Part shown: in pieces, positions 9,403 to 18,376 of the stretch
Numbering within the stretch: position 1 is the first letter of the stretch
How the letters are laid out: each line of letters opens with the position of its first letter
Assembly: GCA_017525855.1 (NCBI GenBank)
Contig: JAFXSE010000003.1
Location: 1 to 64,000 of the forward strand
Direction of reading: 5' to 3'
From: Bacilli bacterium
GTDB taxonomy: Bacteria; Bacillota; Bacilli; RF39; UBA660
DNA length: 64,000 nucleotides
Notes under the pieces: model-generated
Database searches by the model: none
Told to the model about the DNA's origin: nothing
Seen by the model: the letters and a program-made list of their open reading frames with translations, nothing else
Made by a program: the position numbers and the translations under genes

Positions 9403-9574
9403 CTTTTTCTAACTCCTTTTCTGAAATAGTAATTTCTTCACTAGTCATTTCTAATTGTAAAGCTTTTATTCGTTTATCTAAATCTTCTAAATGTTCATCC
9501 TGTATAAAAACTCCATATGAACTATTTAGTGTTAACCTTATTAAATTATCAATATCTTCTATAGTATTTTTCAT
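9395..9574 (-). CDS. Small acidic protein
   Basis: A 59-residue, Glu/Asp-rich, probably coiled-coil protein (repeating L-E-D-L-D-K-R-I-K-A-L-Q-L heptads). The ATG at 9574 overlaps the stop of the zinc-ribbon gene, and its stop lies inside the first codons of the deaminase gene, so it is part of a coupled operon. No function recognised. Confidence 0.6.
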   Translation of the reverse strand: MKNTIEDIDNLIRLTLNSSYGVFIQDEHLEDLDKRIKALQLEMTSEEITISEKELEKDE

Positions 9575-9807
9575 TATGAATTTGCCTTACTATTTCCCAT
9601 TGTATAATTCCATGTTTTAATAGCCCCTTTCTTATTAGGACCTAAAAATTCATAAATATCCCACTTCCTGTTTTTGCATTCAGGACATTGTGCATAAAAA
9701 AGCTCTTCACCGGTAATTTCTACAATTTTTGGATATATTATTTTACCTCTTCTTTTACAACATTTACAAGGTAAGGCTCCCTCCTCATTGTACAATACCT
9801 TAGACAT
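9574..9807 (-). CDS. Lar-like zinc-ribbon protein
   Basis: 77 residues. P-C-K-C-C-K near the N terminus and C-P-E-C-K in the middle form a zinc ribbon. The end K-K-G-A-I-K-T-W-N matches the layout of the restriction-alleviation (Lar) family, in which E-A-I-x-x-W-N follows the second Cys pair. A role in countering host restriction is suggested by family only. It is coupled to its neighbours by TAATG-type overlaps. Confidence 0.55.
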   Translation of the reverse strand: MSKVLYNEEGALPCKCCKRRGKIIYPKIVEITGEELFYAQCPECKNRKWDIYEFLGPNKKGAIKTWNYTMGNSKANS

Positions 9808-9971
9808 TAAAATCCTTCGTTCTCAAAAAATGATTCAATGACATAAGTTTTATCACCGGCTTTATTTAATTCAGCTGCTTTTTCTTCTGCTTCTTTCAAT
9901 GATGTAAAAATTTCACATGAATTATCTGTGTCTTCTTTACAATATACTTTAAATTTTTCTATAAACATCAT
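9807..9971 (-). CDS. Small protein, strand-helix-strand type
   Basis: 54 residues. The pattern is beta strand, T-S-L-K-E-A-E-E-K-A helix, then a strand (K-T-Y-V-I-E-S-F-F). This layout recurs in several small accessory proteins of this phage. AGGAG lies before the ATG pair at 9969-9971 and 9966-9968. Its stop overlaps the next ATG (TAATG). It is the first gene after the promoter at 9999-10031. Confidence 0.65.
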   Translation of the reverse strand: MMFIEKFKVYCKEDTDNSCEIFTSLKEAEEKAAELNKAGDKTYVIESFFENEGF

Positions 9972-9998
9972 ATTTCTCCTAATATTATTTCCTATTTT

Positions 9999-10031
9999 AA
10001 ATATATCATATCATACAAAAAAGTAAAACCA
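9999..10031 (-). promoter_or_regulatory. GGTTTTAC-type promoter
   Basis: Minus strand AATGGTTTTAC, 17 bases, TATATT; drives the small gene at 9807 and the deaminase/ligase block. Confidence 0.72.
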
Positions 10032-10044
10032 TTTTGACATAAAA

Positions 10045-10076
10045 AAGTAAGCTTTATAAAGCCATAAAGCTTACTT
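10045..10076 (-). terminator. Intrinsic terminator
   Basis: A 12-bp stem (AAGTAAGCTTTA pairing with TAAAGCTTACTT) followed by T6 on the minus strand; ends the transcript of the NUMOD1-like gene at 10096. Confidence 0.75.
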
Positions 10077-10095
10077 CTTCATCTGTATATAATTC

Positions 10096-10689
10096 TTATT
10101 TTGTTAATTGCACCAAAGCTTCACAAATATAAGAAGCTTCTTTATACATACCGTTTTTAAGTAAATCGGAACTAACTGATTGCAATGTATTTATAGTATT
10201 TTGTCTAATATCAACTGGTTTAACAATATTAGCTGTAATATTAACAGGTTTAGATCTACTAATTTTTTCACTAACCCCTCTGAGCATAAATGGCTTTTGT
10301 TCAGGATATACTACATTACTCTTACGACTTTGAATTGGCATTTCTCTAACATATTCATTACCATTCTTATCTACAAATTTACCAGCTTTTTCCATTTTTA
10401 AACCAATAGTCCAAGCATTTAATTTTAACTTATCTGCTACAGCTTGAATACTATCAAATTTTTCATTAGTAGTAATACATGTAACAGGACAGCCAGAAGT
10501 TCTTTTACCTCTTTTATGCTTAACTGGTTCTGTATTAATATCTAATTTTTTGATATTATAACCTTTGTAATTACTTTGACCACGCTTCAACGCTAAGCCT
10601 AAGTTTTGTTGAAAACAACCAATAGCCTTGGCTGCTTCGCTAATAGTATTATAAATTTTATTATTAATTGACACTTTATAACCTTTCAT
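10096..10689 (-). CDS. NUMOD1-like DNA-binding protein without nuclease
   Basis: 197 residues. The N-terminal half holds two copies of a helix-turn-helix module typical of homing-endonuclease C termini (NUMOD1-like). They are Y-N-T-I-S-E-A-A-K-A-I-G at about 13 and F-D-S-I-Q-A-V-A-D-K-L-K-L at about 77. No GIY-YIG or HNH catalytic domain is present. The C terminus (L-L-K-N-G-M-Y-K-E-A-S-Y-I-C-E-A-L) resembles the end of the protein at 45038, so the two are diverged paralogues. A regulatory DNA-binding role is likely. It has its own promoter and terminator. Confidence 0.65.
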   Translation of the reverse strand: MKGYKVSINNKIYNTISEAAKAIGCFQQNLGLALKRGQSNYKGYNIKKLDINTEPVKHKRGKRTSGCPVTCITTNEKFDSIQAVADKLKLNAWTIGLKMEKAGKFVDKNGNEYVREMPIQSRKSNVVYPEQKPFMLRGVSEKISRSKPVNITANIVKPVDIRQNTINTLQSVSSDLLKNGMYKEASYICEALVQLTK

Positions 10690-10730
10690 TTAGTTTTCTC
10701 CAATAAATGTTTAAATCAAATTACATTATA

Positions 10731-10763
10731 AATATTACTATAATCGGTATATATGTAAAACCG
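10731..10763 (-). promoter_or_regulatory. GGTTTTAC-type promoter
   Basis: Minus strand ACGGTTTTAC, 17 bases, TAATAT; 40 bases later the NUMOD1-like gene starts. Confidence 0.68.
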
Positions 10764-10767
10764 TTAT

Positions 10768-11256
10768 TTAAGGTACATTAATTATTTCAAAAGGAGCTTG
10801 CAGGTAAGGATGAGAATGCACATCAAATTTTAAATTTTGATATAATTCAAAACAATTACCCCATTCTATATATCCAAGTCTTAATTTAGAAAAAGAATAT
10901 TTTTTATTATGAAGTTTAAAATAATCTCTAATTCCTTCAATAAAAAATGCAGATAAATCTTTTCCTGCGAATCTACTTAAAGTTTTAATATCTTCATTTA
11001 TTTTTCCATAAATAATATACGGTCTACAATGATCATTATTTTTTATCCATTTTTCCAAATCTTGGTTTTTAACTTTTTTAACACCATTTAAACTATAATT
11101 TAAATTAACAAGCCAATTAGCATCAATTACACCGATACTATACTCACTGAAAAAAGCTTTAATATTTTTTAAAAATTTATTTCTACTACTACCTGAGATA
11201 ACTATAAAAAGAGTATCATGATCGGTATTCATAGATTTAGTCAAATATTTAGACAT
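10768..11256 (-). CDS. Hypothetical protein
   Basis: 162 residues, alpha/beta, starting with a hydrophobic strand (D-T-L-F-I-V-I-S-G-S-S-R-N-K-F) that resembles a nucleotide-binding beta strand and loop, but there is no true P-loop. No family assigned. It is the second gene of a two-gene unit with the gene at 11258. Confidence 0.55.
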   Translation of the reverse strand: MSKYLTKSMNTDHDTLFIVISGSSRNKFLKNIKAFFSEYSIGVIDANWLVNLNYSLNGVKKVKNQDLEKWIKNNDHCRPYIIYGKINEDIKTLSRFAGKDLSAFFIEGIRDYFKLHNKKYSFSKLRLGYIEWGNCFELYQNLKFDVHSHPYLQAPFEIINVP

Positions 11257-11257
11257 G

Positions 11258-11485
11258 TTAATCTTTTCTTTCTTTTTCTGTTTTTAAGTTAAGTTGATCT
11301 CCAATATTTCTTAAATCATCAGCCAATTCTTTTACCATACTCTTTAACCATTGTTCGTTTTTATCTTTTAATATTTCATCTTTTTCTTTTTCGGTTAAAT
11401 CAGTAAAGCAAACAGCTTCCCATTGATTACCGCGCTGAACTCTAAAATAAATACCATCTAAGTCTCGTTTTACCGGATATGCCAT
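11258..11485 (-). CDS. Small hypothetical protein
   Basis: 75 residues, N-terminal beta-rich (D-G-I-Y-F-R-V-Q-R-G-N-Q-W-E-A-V-C-F), C-terminal charged helix. Many phages carry similar small proteins of unknown role. AAGGAG-type site before the ATG; first gene after the promoter at 11513-11545. Confidence 0.6.
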   Translation of the reverse strand: MAYPVKRDLDGIYFRVQRGNQWEAVCFTDLTEKEKDEILKDKNEQWLKSMVKELADDLRNIGDQLNLKTEKERKD

Positions 11486-11512
11486 GTTACTTACTCCTTA
11501 TTGTATATTAAT

Positions 11513-11545
11513 ATAATGTCTTAAACTATGATAAAAGTAAAGCCA
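11513..11545 (-). promoter_or_regulatory. GGCTTTAC-type promoter
   Basis: Minus strand TATGGCTTTAC followed by an AT-rich spacer and CATTATA/TATATT; upstream of the genes at 11258 and 10768. The -10 is less clear than in other copies. Confidence 0.55.
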
Positions 11546-11552
11546 TAAAATA

Positions 11553-11580
11553 AAAGAGTCTGAATTTAATCAGACTCTTT
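11553..11580 (-). terminator. Intrinsic terminator
   Basis: An 11-bp perfect stem (AAAGAGTCTGA with TCAGACTCTTT) followed by TTTTATTTTA on the minus strand. It closes the capsid-targeted protein pair at 11606-12462. Confidence 0.8.
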
Positions 11581-11605
11581 ATAACAAGGTATATGTATTA
11601 CTTAA

Positions 11606-12067
11606 TTAAAAGAAATTATAATCATTATTATCTTTTTCACTATTAATGGCTTTCAATGCACTATCATATACACTAATAGCAACTTTACATTTTTTACCAA
11701 TAGTATTACTAGCTTTAATCATTTGTTCCATTAATTCTTTAGCATCTTCAAGCTTTTCTACTTTATTTAATTTATCAATACCTTTTTGCATATTTTGCAT
11801 TATTTGCATGATAATTTTTTTAGTAGAATCTGTAGCTTTATTTACTAAAACTTCTTGGGATTTAATATTTTTATTTATTTTGTAATCTTTATATTTATTT
11901 TTAAGACTTTTAGCTCCAGATGCTGCAAGTTGTCCACCTTTAACTAAACCTTTACCCAACATTTTACCGCCAGAAGCTAAAGTACTTCCAATGCCTTCAT
12001 CAATAACAATAGATTCGTTGAGTATTTCATTTACATCACTATGCAATTTTTCTTTAAAATCTATCAT
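11606..12067 (-). CDS. Putative capsid-targeted internal protein
   Basis: 153 residues. The N terminus M-I-D-F-K-E-K-L-H-S-D-V-N-E-I-L-N-E has the same pattern as six other proteins here and resembles T4 capsid-targeting sequences, which are cut by the prohead protease after L/I-x-E. The candidate cut is after I-L-N-E (residue 18). The mature part is Gly/Ala-rich at first and then basic and helical, as expected for a head-internal protein. Its start overlaps the upstream paralogue by 4 bases. Targeting is inferred from sequence pattern only. Confidence 0.6.
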   Translation of the reverse strand: MIDFKEKLHSDVNEILNESIVIDEGIGSTLASGGKMLGKGLVKGGQLAASGAKSLKNKYKDYKINKNIKSQEVLVNKATDSTKKIIMQIMQNMQKGIDKLNKVEKLEDAKELMEQMIKASNTIGKKCKVAISVYDSALKAINSEKDNNDYNFF

Positions 12068-12462
12068 CTTGTTTTTCTTCCCTTTTCAACAGTATTTGGC
12101 ATATATTTATTTAAGTCACTTCTTAATCTATTTACAGCAGCAGTAACAGCACTAATACAATCATTGAACTTATCACTAAATTCAACCATTTTACTATTTA
12201 ATTCAAGGGCATCTTTCTGATCAATACCGCCTTTTGAAAAGAATTTATCATTTTTATTAATACTTTTAATATTTAATAAAGCATCAGTTAACTCTAATTC
12301 AATATTTCTCAATAAATTACGTCTAGATTCTGCATTATTTTTACGCATTGTAGTTTCATCAGAATCCCAGAACCATTCTTTAAGATCATTTTCAGTTAAT
12401 TCTTCTTTAGCTTCTAAAATATCAGCAGCTTCTTTTCTTACTTTTTCTTTAAAATCTATCAT
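12064..12462 (-). CDS. Putative capsid-targeted internal protein
   Basis: 132 residues. N terminus M-I-D-F-K-E-K-V-R-K-E-A-A-D-I-L-E-A-K-E-E-L-T-E is nearly identical in its first eight residues to the downstream gene. The likely prohead-protease site is after E-L-T-E (residue 24). The mature part is helical and basic. It is preceded by the candidate late-promoter motif at 12508-12518, consistent with synthesis during head assembly. Confidence 0.6.
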   Translation of the reverse strand: MIDFKEKVRKEAADILEAKEELTENDLKEWFWDSDETTMRKNNAESRRNLLRNIELELTDALLNIKSINKNDKFFSKGGIDQKDALELNSKMVEFSDKFNDCISAVTAAVNRLRSDLNKYMPNTVEKGRKTR

Positions 12463-12507
12463 TTTATTATATACCTTGCAAGTTATAAATTTGTTTAAAT
12501 AAGCTTA

Positions 12508-12518
12508 TTATTTAGAAC
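12508..12518 (-). promoter_or_regulatory. Candidate late promoter GTTCTAAATAA
   Basis: Minus strand GTTCTAAATAA about 46 bases upstream of the gene at 12462; matches the motif before the capsid, adhesin and other virion genes. Confidence 0.6.
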
Positions 12519-12620
12519 TTTTATTTATTAAAATTATATTCTTTTAAACTCTTTGTATTTTTAAAAAATTTAATATTGTCTTCTTACTTTTACCGGCTTT
12601 TAACAGTATGTCACTAGTCC

Positions 12621-14969
12621 TTATAACCCCTCGCCTGGTTCTTCATCATCATTAACTGGGAATGTTCCGCCGGTATGCTCAACTGTTGCAGGTAAATCAA
12701 ATAATACAATTGTATCTGTTCCACCAAAGTTTGGATATCCAGATAAACTACTTATTGTATTCTGTAATCCTGACGGGAAGTGTAAAGTAACCCCTGTACA
12801 TCTACTTAACATATTAGAAAATTGATTTGTATAGCTACCAAAACTATTTGAAGTCAATGCATTGAAATATACATCAGTTAGTGATGAGCAATTTGAGAAG
12901 CAGTAACTAAATGCTAATGGACAGGTAATTTCTTCCACTTTAGGAAATGAAACTGTAGTCAAGCTTGTGCATTGATAAAAAGCATATTGAAGTACAGATG
13001 TTGTGCCACCGATATATTTTAATTCTGGAAATGTAAAAGTTGTAAATGGACAAGCGCGGAAAGCATAATAGAAGCAACTATCTCCACTTATATTTACCAA
13101 AGCAGGAAATGAAACTGTTCCTATGTTTATACATTTATAGAATGCATCCCATAAAACATTTTCACCTTCTATTGATAATAAATCTGGGAAGGATACATTA
13201 TGTGTGAAATTACTTCTATTGATTAAAAATGCACAAAGAGCAAAGTCTGTAAGTTTAGTAACTCCAGTAAAAACAATATCTCCATCTGTATTTGCCCCTG
13301 TACTAAGAACACCATTTACTGGAGTGCCAAGCAAATTATCAATATTTATACCAAATTTTGAATTAGTATAAGTTCCGGTAACTCCAAGGATTTCAACATC
13401 TTTTTTAATATTTCCAGCAGTAATGTTTTGATCAATTGTTGAATCTACAGCTGAAACAGTAAGAGGTGCATATCCATCAACACCAGATGTAGGAGTAATT
13501 GTTTGAGAAGAAGTTGTTGGGGTAATTGATAATGGTTCAATAGTAGGTTCAACTAACACATTAGCCGTACTATAATCTGCTACATTATGTGTACCATTTT
13601 CTGTAATGGTAATACTACCAGTTGGTAAATGTTCTTGAATATCATCAATACTATTACGGTAGTAAACATTTGTATCAGATAATGTAATTTGAGCTGAACC
13701 ACCTGCTGTGACTGTTAAAGATGATTGAGTATTTGGTGCAGAGTATACAACAGATAATGTTGTAGGTACTTCATCAAGTGTATAAGATTGAAGGGAGTCT
13801 ACTGTAAAATAAAATCCTGTAGTAGAAGAAGTAATGCCACCAGTACTAGCACAACAACAAACAACATTGTTTATATCATCTGTATCTAAAGTAGGATAAT
13901 AACCTGTTATTACTTCTGTTATTGTATTACCTAAATCTTTAGTATAATATAATCCCGTAGTTCCTATAAAAAGTGTACTATTATAATAAGTTATTGAGCC
14001 ACATTGAGATGGAATTTGTCCAGAATCATTAATCTTAAAATTAGACCAACTATTTCCATTATCTAGTGAATAATATACTTTTCTACTACCGTCTTGTCCA
14101 GCTAAACAAAAAATCTTATTATCTTTATAAATAATTCTTCTTCCATTAAAACTAGGTGTTGTTACGCTTTCCCAATTAATTCCATCACTAGATTTATTCA
14201 TAAAAGGTCCTTGAGTTCCTGTGCCAGCACAAGTCCAGAAAAAATTATTACCAAAAGTTATGTCACAGTAACCACCACCACTACTAAAATTTTGACCTTG
14301 TGACCAATTTATTCCATCTGTACTGTAAAAAGCATACTGATTGCTAGAAACAGAACCAATAAGCACAAAAACACCATTACCAAAAGCAATTCTTTTTAAT
14401 GATTCTGTAATAGGTGAAGGTACAGCATAATTTATCCAATTAATACCATCAGAGCTAACCGCTATATATGGAGTTACACTATAAAAATTCGATCCACTAC
14501 CTAAAGCAACCCATATACCATTACCATAACAAACATCTCCCCACCATTGAGATGTTTGAAAAGTACCTTCTAACCAATTATTACCATCAAAAGAATAGTA
14601 ATATTTATTATTTTGATTGTAATCTAATGCTATATATCTATCTTTTGTATATTTTATATTTATATAAGCACAAGATGGTACAATTATTCTTGTTGTAGAA
14701 ATTGTAGCATCAGTTTTCCAATTGTACCAATGCTTTAACACATTTGGATTATTTACAATAGCTGTTGCATAATTCGTAACATTATATGTCCCATTATTTA
14801 TTAAAGTAATACTGCCAGTTGGTGTTATACCTGTGCTAATACTTCCAATAGTTGTTGCCAAATTATCAGAGTTTTCTGTAACTGGCATTGTTGCACCTTT
14901 TGCTTCAGCTGCTGTATAAGCATTTTCTATATTTAATTGAATACGTGTTATTTGTGAAGTTATTGACAT
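12621..14969 (-). CDS. Modular tail fibre / adhesin (propeller plus LRR)
   Basis: 782 residues, a likely receptor-binding protein. Residues 1-45 form a helical N-terminal module seen in tail proteins. About 90-400 hold repeated S-x-D-G-x-N-W and Y-G-N-G-x-W/F-V units, an Asp-box beta-propeller-like pattern. About 400-560 contain short Ig/PT-rich linkers with duplicated G-S-I-T-L/I-x-x-N-G-T-Y/H-N-V phrases. About 560-760 are BspA-type leucine-rich repeats (C-x-x-x-x-x-V-S-F-P-x-L). It has a candidate late promoter 25 bases upstream and no signal peptide. Attachment to the tail is inferred. Confidence 0.8.
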   Translation of the reverse strand: MSITSQITRIQLNIENAYTAAEAKGATMPVTENSDNLATTIGSISTGITPTGSITLINNGTYNVTNYATAIVNNPNVLKHWYNWKTDATISTTRIIVPSCAYINIKYTKDRYIALDYNQNNKYYYSFDGNNWLEGTFQTSQWWGDVCYGNGIWVALGSGSNFYSVTPYIAVSSDGINWINYAVPSPITESLKRIAFGNGVFVLIGSVSSNQYAFYSTDGINWSQGQNFSSGGGYCDITFGNNFFWTCAGTGTQGPFMNKSSDGINWESVTTPSFNGRRIIYKDNKIFCLAGQDGSRKVYYSLDNGNSWSNFKINDSGQIPSQCGSITYYNSTLFIGTTGLYYTKDLGNTITEVITGYYPTLDTDDINNVVCCCASTGGITSSTTGFYFTVDSLQSYTLDEVPTTLSVVYSAPNTQSSLTVTAGGSAQITLSDTNVYYRNSIDDIQEHLPTGSITITENGTHNVADYSTANVLVEPTIEPLSITPTTSSQTITPTSGVDGYAPLTVSAVDSTIDQNITAGNIKKDVEILGVTGTYTNSKFGINIDNLLGTPVNGVLSTGANTDGDIVFTGVTKLTDFALCAFLINRSNFTHNVSFPDLLSIEGENVLWDAFYKCINIGTVSFPALVNISGDSCFYYAFRACPFTTFTFPELKYIGGTTSVLQYAFYQCTSLTTVSFPKVEEITCPLAFSYCFSNCSSLTDVYFNALTSNSFGSYTNQFSNMLSRCTGVTLHFPSGLQNTISSLSGYPNFGGTDTIVLFDLPATVEHTGGTFPVNDDEEPGEGL

Positions 14970-14990
14970 AGTATTTCCAAGATCATTATT

Positions 14991-15006
14991 TATATAATCT
15001 TAGAAC
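14991..15006 (-). promoter_or_regulatory. Candidate late promoter GTTCTAAGA
   Basis: Minus strand GTTCTAAGATTATATA directly upstream of the adhesin gene. Confidence 0.55.
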
Positions 15007-15025
15007 TAAATATATGTATTTTAAT

Positions 15026-15598
15026 TTATTTATACCCTACTATAATATTATCGTTTAATTTACCCTGAATTCTTAAAAGAGTATATAAATTTTCTGGATC
15101 TAAAGAAGTAAATATTAAGTAATTAATACTTTTCCAACCAGATGAAGTTTTACCGATATACTTAAGATTATATTCTGATTCTAAATCATCTATTAATACT
15201 GATTCATAGCATTCATCATATGGTACAAAAAGTTTATTTTTTGTACAATGAGCTTGCTGCAAAAAAACTAAACGATTATTTAAAATTTTTGCTAAAGCAC
15301 ATAATGCATTATGTGTAGTAACTTTTAAAGGAAGATATGAAATAGTTTTAATTAAAATATTTGCATTTTGAGATGATAAATAATAAAATTCGCCTCTTTT
15401 TTCTAATATATCTGAATTGAGATTATCTAAAATATTTAAAATTTCTTCTGTTTTTAAGAAATTACCATTATTATCTTCCAGCATAATAAAATACCCACCA
15501 TCACTAACAGCAGTATGTGTAGAAAAATATACATTTTCTGGTAATGGATATTTTTTATTCAACGCTTCATCTAATTTTGCGGCATCTATATTAATCAT
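15026..15598 (-). CDS. Hypothetical protein, L-x-x-L-x-R family
   Basis: 190 residues. The C terminus N-L-Y-T-L-L-R-I-Q-G-K-L-N-D carries the L-x-x-L-x-R-hydrophobic-x-G motif shared by many small proteins of this phage. The internal part may be a duplication (two Y-L-I-F-T/Y-L-P-L strands, each with a following helix). Last gene of the operon descending from the promoter at 19568. No function assigned. Confidence 0.6.
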   Translation of the reverse strand: MINIDAAKLDEALNKKYPLPENVYFSTHTAVSDGGYFIMLEDNNGNFLKTEEILNILDNLNSDILEKRGEFYYLSSQNANILIKTISYLPLKVTTHNALCALAKILNNRLVFLQQAHCTKNKLFVPYDECYESVLIDDLESEYNLKYIGKTSSGWKSINYLIFTSLDPENLYTLLRIQGKLNDNIIVGYK

Positions 15599-15613
15599 TA
15601 TAATCTCCTTTGA

Positions 15614-16216
15614 TTATAATAATACCGTTTTATCTCTATTAGTAAAACCATATTCTACACTATCTGTCAATTTATCTAAGGCTATTTGTATACTTTTAAT
15701 TGTTTCATTTAAACCTGTAATTCTGTCATTAAATCTTTCTACCGTATCATTTATTTCTTTATTAATCCATTCTAAACTATTAAGTAAACGTTCGATAGCA
15801 TATTTTCTAGCTTCTTTTTCTGTTTTAAAGCAATTATTATCATAAATTAATTTACCGGTATAATCTACATTTGGCCAACCATACTCATCTGTATATGACA
15901 TAACTATAGTTTTTAATTGATCATCATAATACCAAAAAGTTTTCATATTATCTTTAGAATCATTGCCTTCAATAATATCTTTAATACTATTGTCTTTTAT
16001 CATTTCAGCAAGTTTATCCCAAATTTTTTCTAATTCTTCACTTTTTAAAGCGTTTCTGCCTTCATGAAAAGTATCTAATGCATAATTTAAAGCTAATGTT
16101 TTCTTGTTTACAGAAATTAAATCTGTAACATAATAACTACTGATACAAATTTTATCTTCAGTTTCTTGTATTGTATAGTTAGTATTTAATATTTCTTTTA
16201 ATTTTCTAGCTTTCAT
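15614..16216 (-). CDS. Hypothetical protein with coiled coil
   Basis: 200 residues. Contains F-K-T-E-K-E-A-R-K-Y-A-I-E-R-L, a helix typical of small phage proteins. About 145-185 form a coiled coil with regular hydrophobic spacing (I-N-D-T-V-E-R-F-N-D-R-I-T-G-L-N-E-T-I). No catalytic motif. It is in the operon between 15026 and 19535. Confidence 0.6.
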   Translation of the reverse strand: MKARKLKEILNTNYTIQETEDKICISSYYVTDLISVNKKTLALNYALDTFHEGRNALKSEELEKIWDKLAEMIKDNSIKDIIEGNDSKDNMKTFWYYDDQLKTIVMSYTDEYGWPNVDYTGKLIYDNNCFKTEKEARKYAIERLLNSLEWINKEINDTVERFNDRITGLNETIKSIQIALDKLTDSVEYGFTNRDKTVLL

Positions 16217-16220
16217 TTTA

Positions 16221-16685
16221 TTAATCCTTTGCTTTCAAAATTCCTTCTAATCTTAATAAACCTATTAACTTATCTTTATAATCTTTTCTTTGCCAATATT
16301 TATTATCAATATCCAATTCACAAAAAGTTCTATCTTGATATTGAGTAAAAAATGACCTTTTAACTTGTACTTTTTTTACATATGGTTTTGTTTTATAATA
16401 AATTTCTGGAAAATATTTTTGTATTGTATTTATAAATAAGTCTATATGTCCATGATCATATATTTTATATTTAGTTCCTTTTTCTTGATAATATAATGTA
16501 GCAAAAAACGGCTCATATTTATTGCAATAATAAAGCATAGCTTTAATACATTTTGCTTTTGTTAATTTTTCAAAAGTATTATATATAACAATGCCAACAT
16601 CAATTTCACTTTCAACAGCTTTAATAAAAAACTTACTTTTTAGTGAATGACTTTTCGCATTTACTTTTTCACTTAGTATTTCCAT
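16221..16685 (-). CDS. Hypothetical protein, L-x-x-L-x-R family
   Basis: About 154 residues ending in D-K-L-I-G-L-L-R-L-E-G-I-L, a clear copy of the C-terminal family motif. ATG 16685 is preferred because GAGG lies 6 bases before it; in-frame ATGs at 16697 and 16706 lack a better site. Overlaps the upstream gene by 17 bases. Confidence 0.62.
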   Translation of the reverse strand: MEILSEKVNAKSHSLKSKFFIKAVESEIDVGIVIYNTFEKLTKAKCIKAMLYYCNKYEPFFATLYYQEKGTKYKIYDHGHIDLFINTIQKYFPEIYYKTKPYVKKVQVKRSFFTQYQDRTFCELDIDNKYWQRKDYKDKLIGLLRLEGILKAKD

Positions 16686-17436
16686 ATTCAGCCTCATAGT
16701 CTTCAATAACTTTTAGTAAGTTTAATTTCAACTGTAAATATTCACCTTTATATTCATCTTTTAATACTTCATCCACTAAATTTTCAACTTCTGTATGTGT
16801 CATTAATATATTATCTGGTGTTTTTTTAATATCATTTTTATACATTGTATCTAAAGCAATTTGATCATGTAATTCTGTTCGTAACCATTGTTTAAGAGTA
16901 GTTTCTTTAATTGTTTTTTCTTTTTCTTTTAATATGTTTATTTCTTCTTGATCTAAATAAAAACCACTTCTCATTAAATAATCTTGCCACTGAATACTTA
17001 CTTGCCAATGATCAATTGAATCCCAAACTCTTTCTCTTTCTTCCCATTCTTCTTCAGATACTTTTTCATCAGGATCAGTATTATCCCAATATGCAAAGTC
17101 TTTTATATATTCTTTTTCAATAAGTGTTTTTCTAATATCATAGTTATCATTAAAAATTTCACCATATATTTTACCTTCAAAAAAGAAAAATGCAATATCA
17201 GGAATAGGAGTAAATTCTTGGCATACTTGATATGGATCTTTAATATTTGTTTGTTTATCAAATAATTTTGAAAGATCATAAATTATTTGATATTTTTTAT
17301 TAGCAAGACAATATTCTTTATTATATATTTTTGCAACAATTAATTTTATTTCATTACAAAACTTTTCAAAAGTCTCTATTTTTCCATCATTCCATTTGTC
17401 TGCTAAAATAAATCCTTCATATACCTTTGTACTCAT
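16669..17436 (-). CDS. Hypothetical protein
   Basis: 255 residues, acidic and aromatic-rich (many Trp, Tyr, Phe), with a highly charged C-terminal helix. No catalytic motif. It begins directly after the stop of the gene at 17437, within the same operon. Confidence 0.6.
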   Translation of the reverse strand: MSTKVYEGFILADKWNDGKIETFEKFCNEIKLIVAKIYNKEYCLANKKYQIIYDLSKLFDKQTNIKDPYQVCQEFTPIPDIAFFFFEGKIYGEIFNDNYDIRKTLIEKEYIKDFAYWDNTDPDEKVSEEEWEERERVWDSIDHWQVSIQWQDYLMRSGFYLDQEEINILKEKEKTIKETTLKQWLRTELHDQIALDTMYKNDIKKTPDNILMTHTEVENLVDEVLKDEYKGEYLQLKLNLLKVIEDYEAEYGNTK

Positions 17437-18093
17437 TTATAATTCCTTTTTATCAAATGTTTCCCAAAAACCAGTAAATACTTCTCTATCTAAAGCATGC
17501 ACATCTTTATTAGATTTGTAAAACCTTTTTAATATATCATTAGCGTTATCAAAAATTTTATCAAAACTAAAGGCAAATTCTTTATTTGTTAATCCTTCTT
17601 TATAAAATTTATATGCCAACTGTGCATTAACTTTATACTCTTTCATTAAATATATAATAAATCTTTTATATTTATCTTTTGTAAGTGTTCCCTCATACAT
17701 GTAATTGATAATAGGGTTTGGTTTTTCATGTTTAATCATAGATTGTAAAATAATAAAATCATTATTTTTAGATTCATAAGCTTGTTGTAAATGCTTTTCA
17801 CTACTTTTTAACTCAGATATAATTAACTTAATATAATCTTTAATACAATGATTATCATAAGCATATTGAAATTTTTCTTTTAATGCATTATAATTCATAC
17901 ATATATGTGAATCATATATACCATTAAGATCTAATATTGTGCGCCAATTTTCTGTAGAAAAATAATTTGTAGTATCTTTAAACAATTCTTTTAAGATAAC
18001 ATTAAGATATGGTTTGTATAATACTGTTACAAACTCATCTTCCCCTGTATAAATATGTAAAATAACTAAATTACGCTTATTCCTTTTTGTCAT
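17437..18093 (-). CDS. Hypothetical protein
   Basis: 218 residues, mainly helical, Tyr/Lys-rich. No recognised domain. It overlaps the upstream gene by 17 bases, suggesting coupled translation. Confidence 0.58.
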   Translation of the reverse strand: MTKRNKRNLVILHIYTGEDEFVTVLYKPYLNVILKELFKDTTNYFSTENWRTILDLNGIYDSHICMNYNALKEKFQYAYDNHCIKDYIKLIISELKSSEKHLQQAYESKNNDFIILQSMIKHEKPNPIINYMYEGTLTKDKYKRFIIYLMKEYKVNAQLAYKFYKEGLTNKEFAFSFDKIFDNANDILKRFYKSNKDVHALDREVFTGFWETFDKKEL

Positions 18094-18376
18094 TACAAGC
18101 CTCTAAAAATAAAGTACAAATATTTTCTGGAATTTCTAATTGTTTCATATAAAATAAACACCTTATATAATCACAATAGATATGCTCGAAAGCAGGCGTT
18201 ATAATTTCATATCCTTCTCTCATAATTAATTTACTAAAAAGATATTGCTCCAAATGACATTGTAAGTGTACATCTATAAAATTAACTGTACCATAATATA
18301 TAGTTTTTGTAATACAATACTTATCATCTGTATATATAGATATGGTTTCATCATGTATATTTACTTTATTTGACAT
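18077..18376 (-). CDS. Hypothetical protein
   Basis: 99 residues, with several Cys and His scattered but no regular zinc motif. Its ATG lies inside the end of the zinc-module gene (11-base overlap). Function unknown. Confidence 0.55.
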   Translation of the reverse strand: MSNKVNIHDETISIYTDDKYCITKTIYYGTVNFIDVHLQCHLEQYLFSKLIMREGYEIITPAFEHIYCDYIRCLFYMKQLEIPENICTLFLEACNDKKE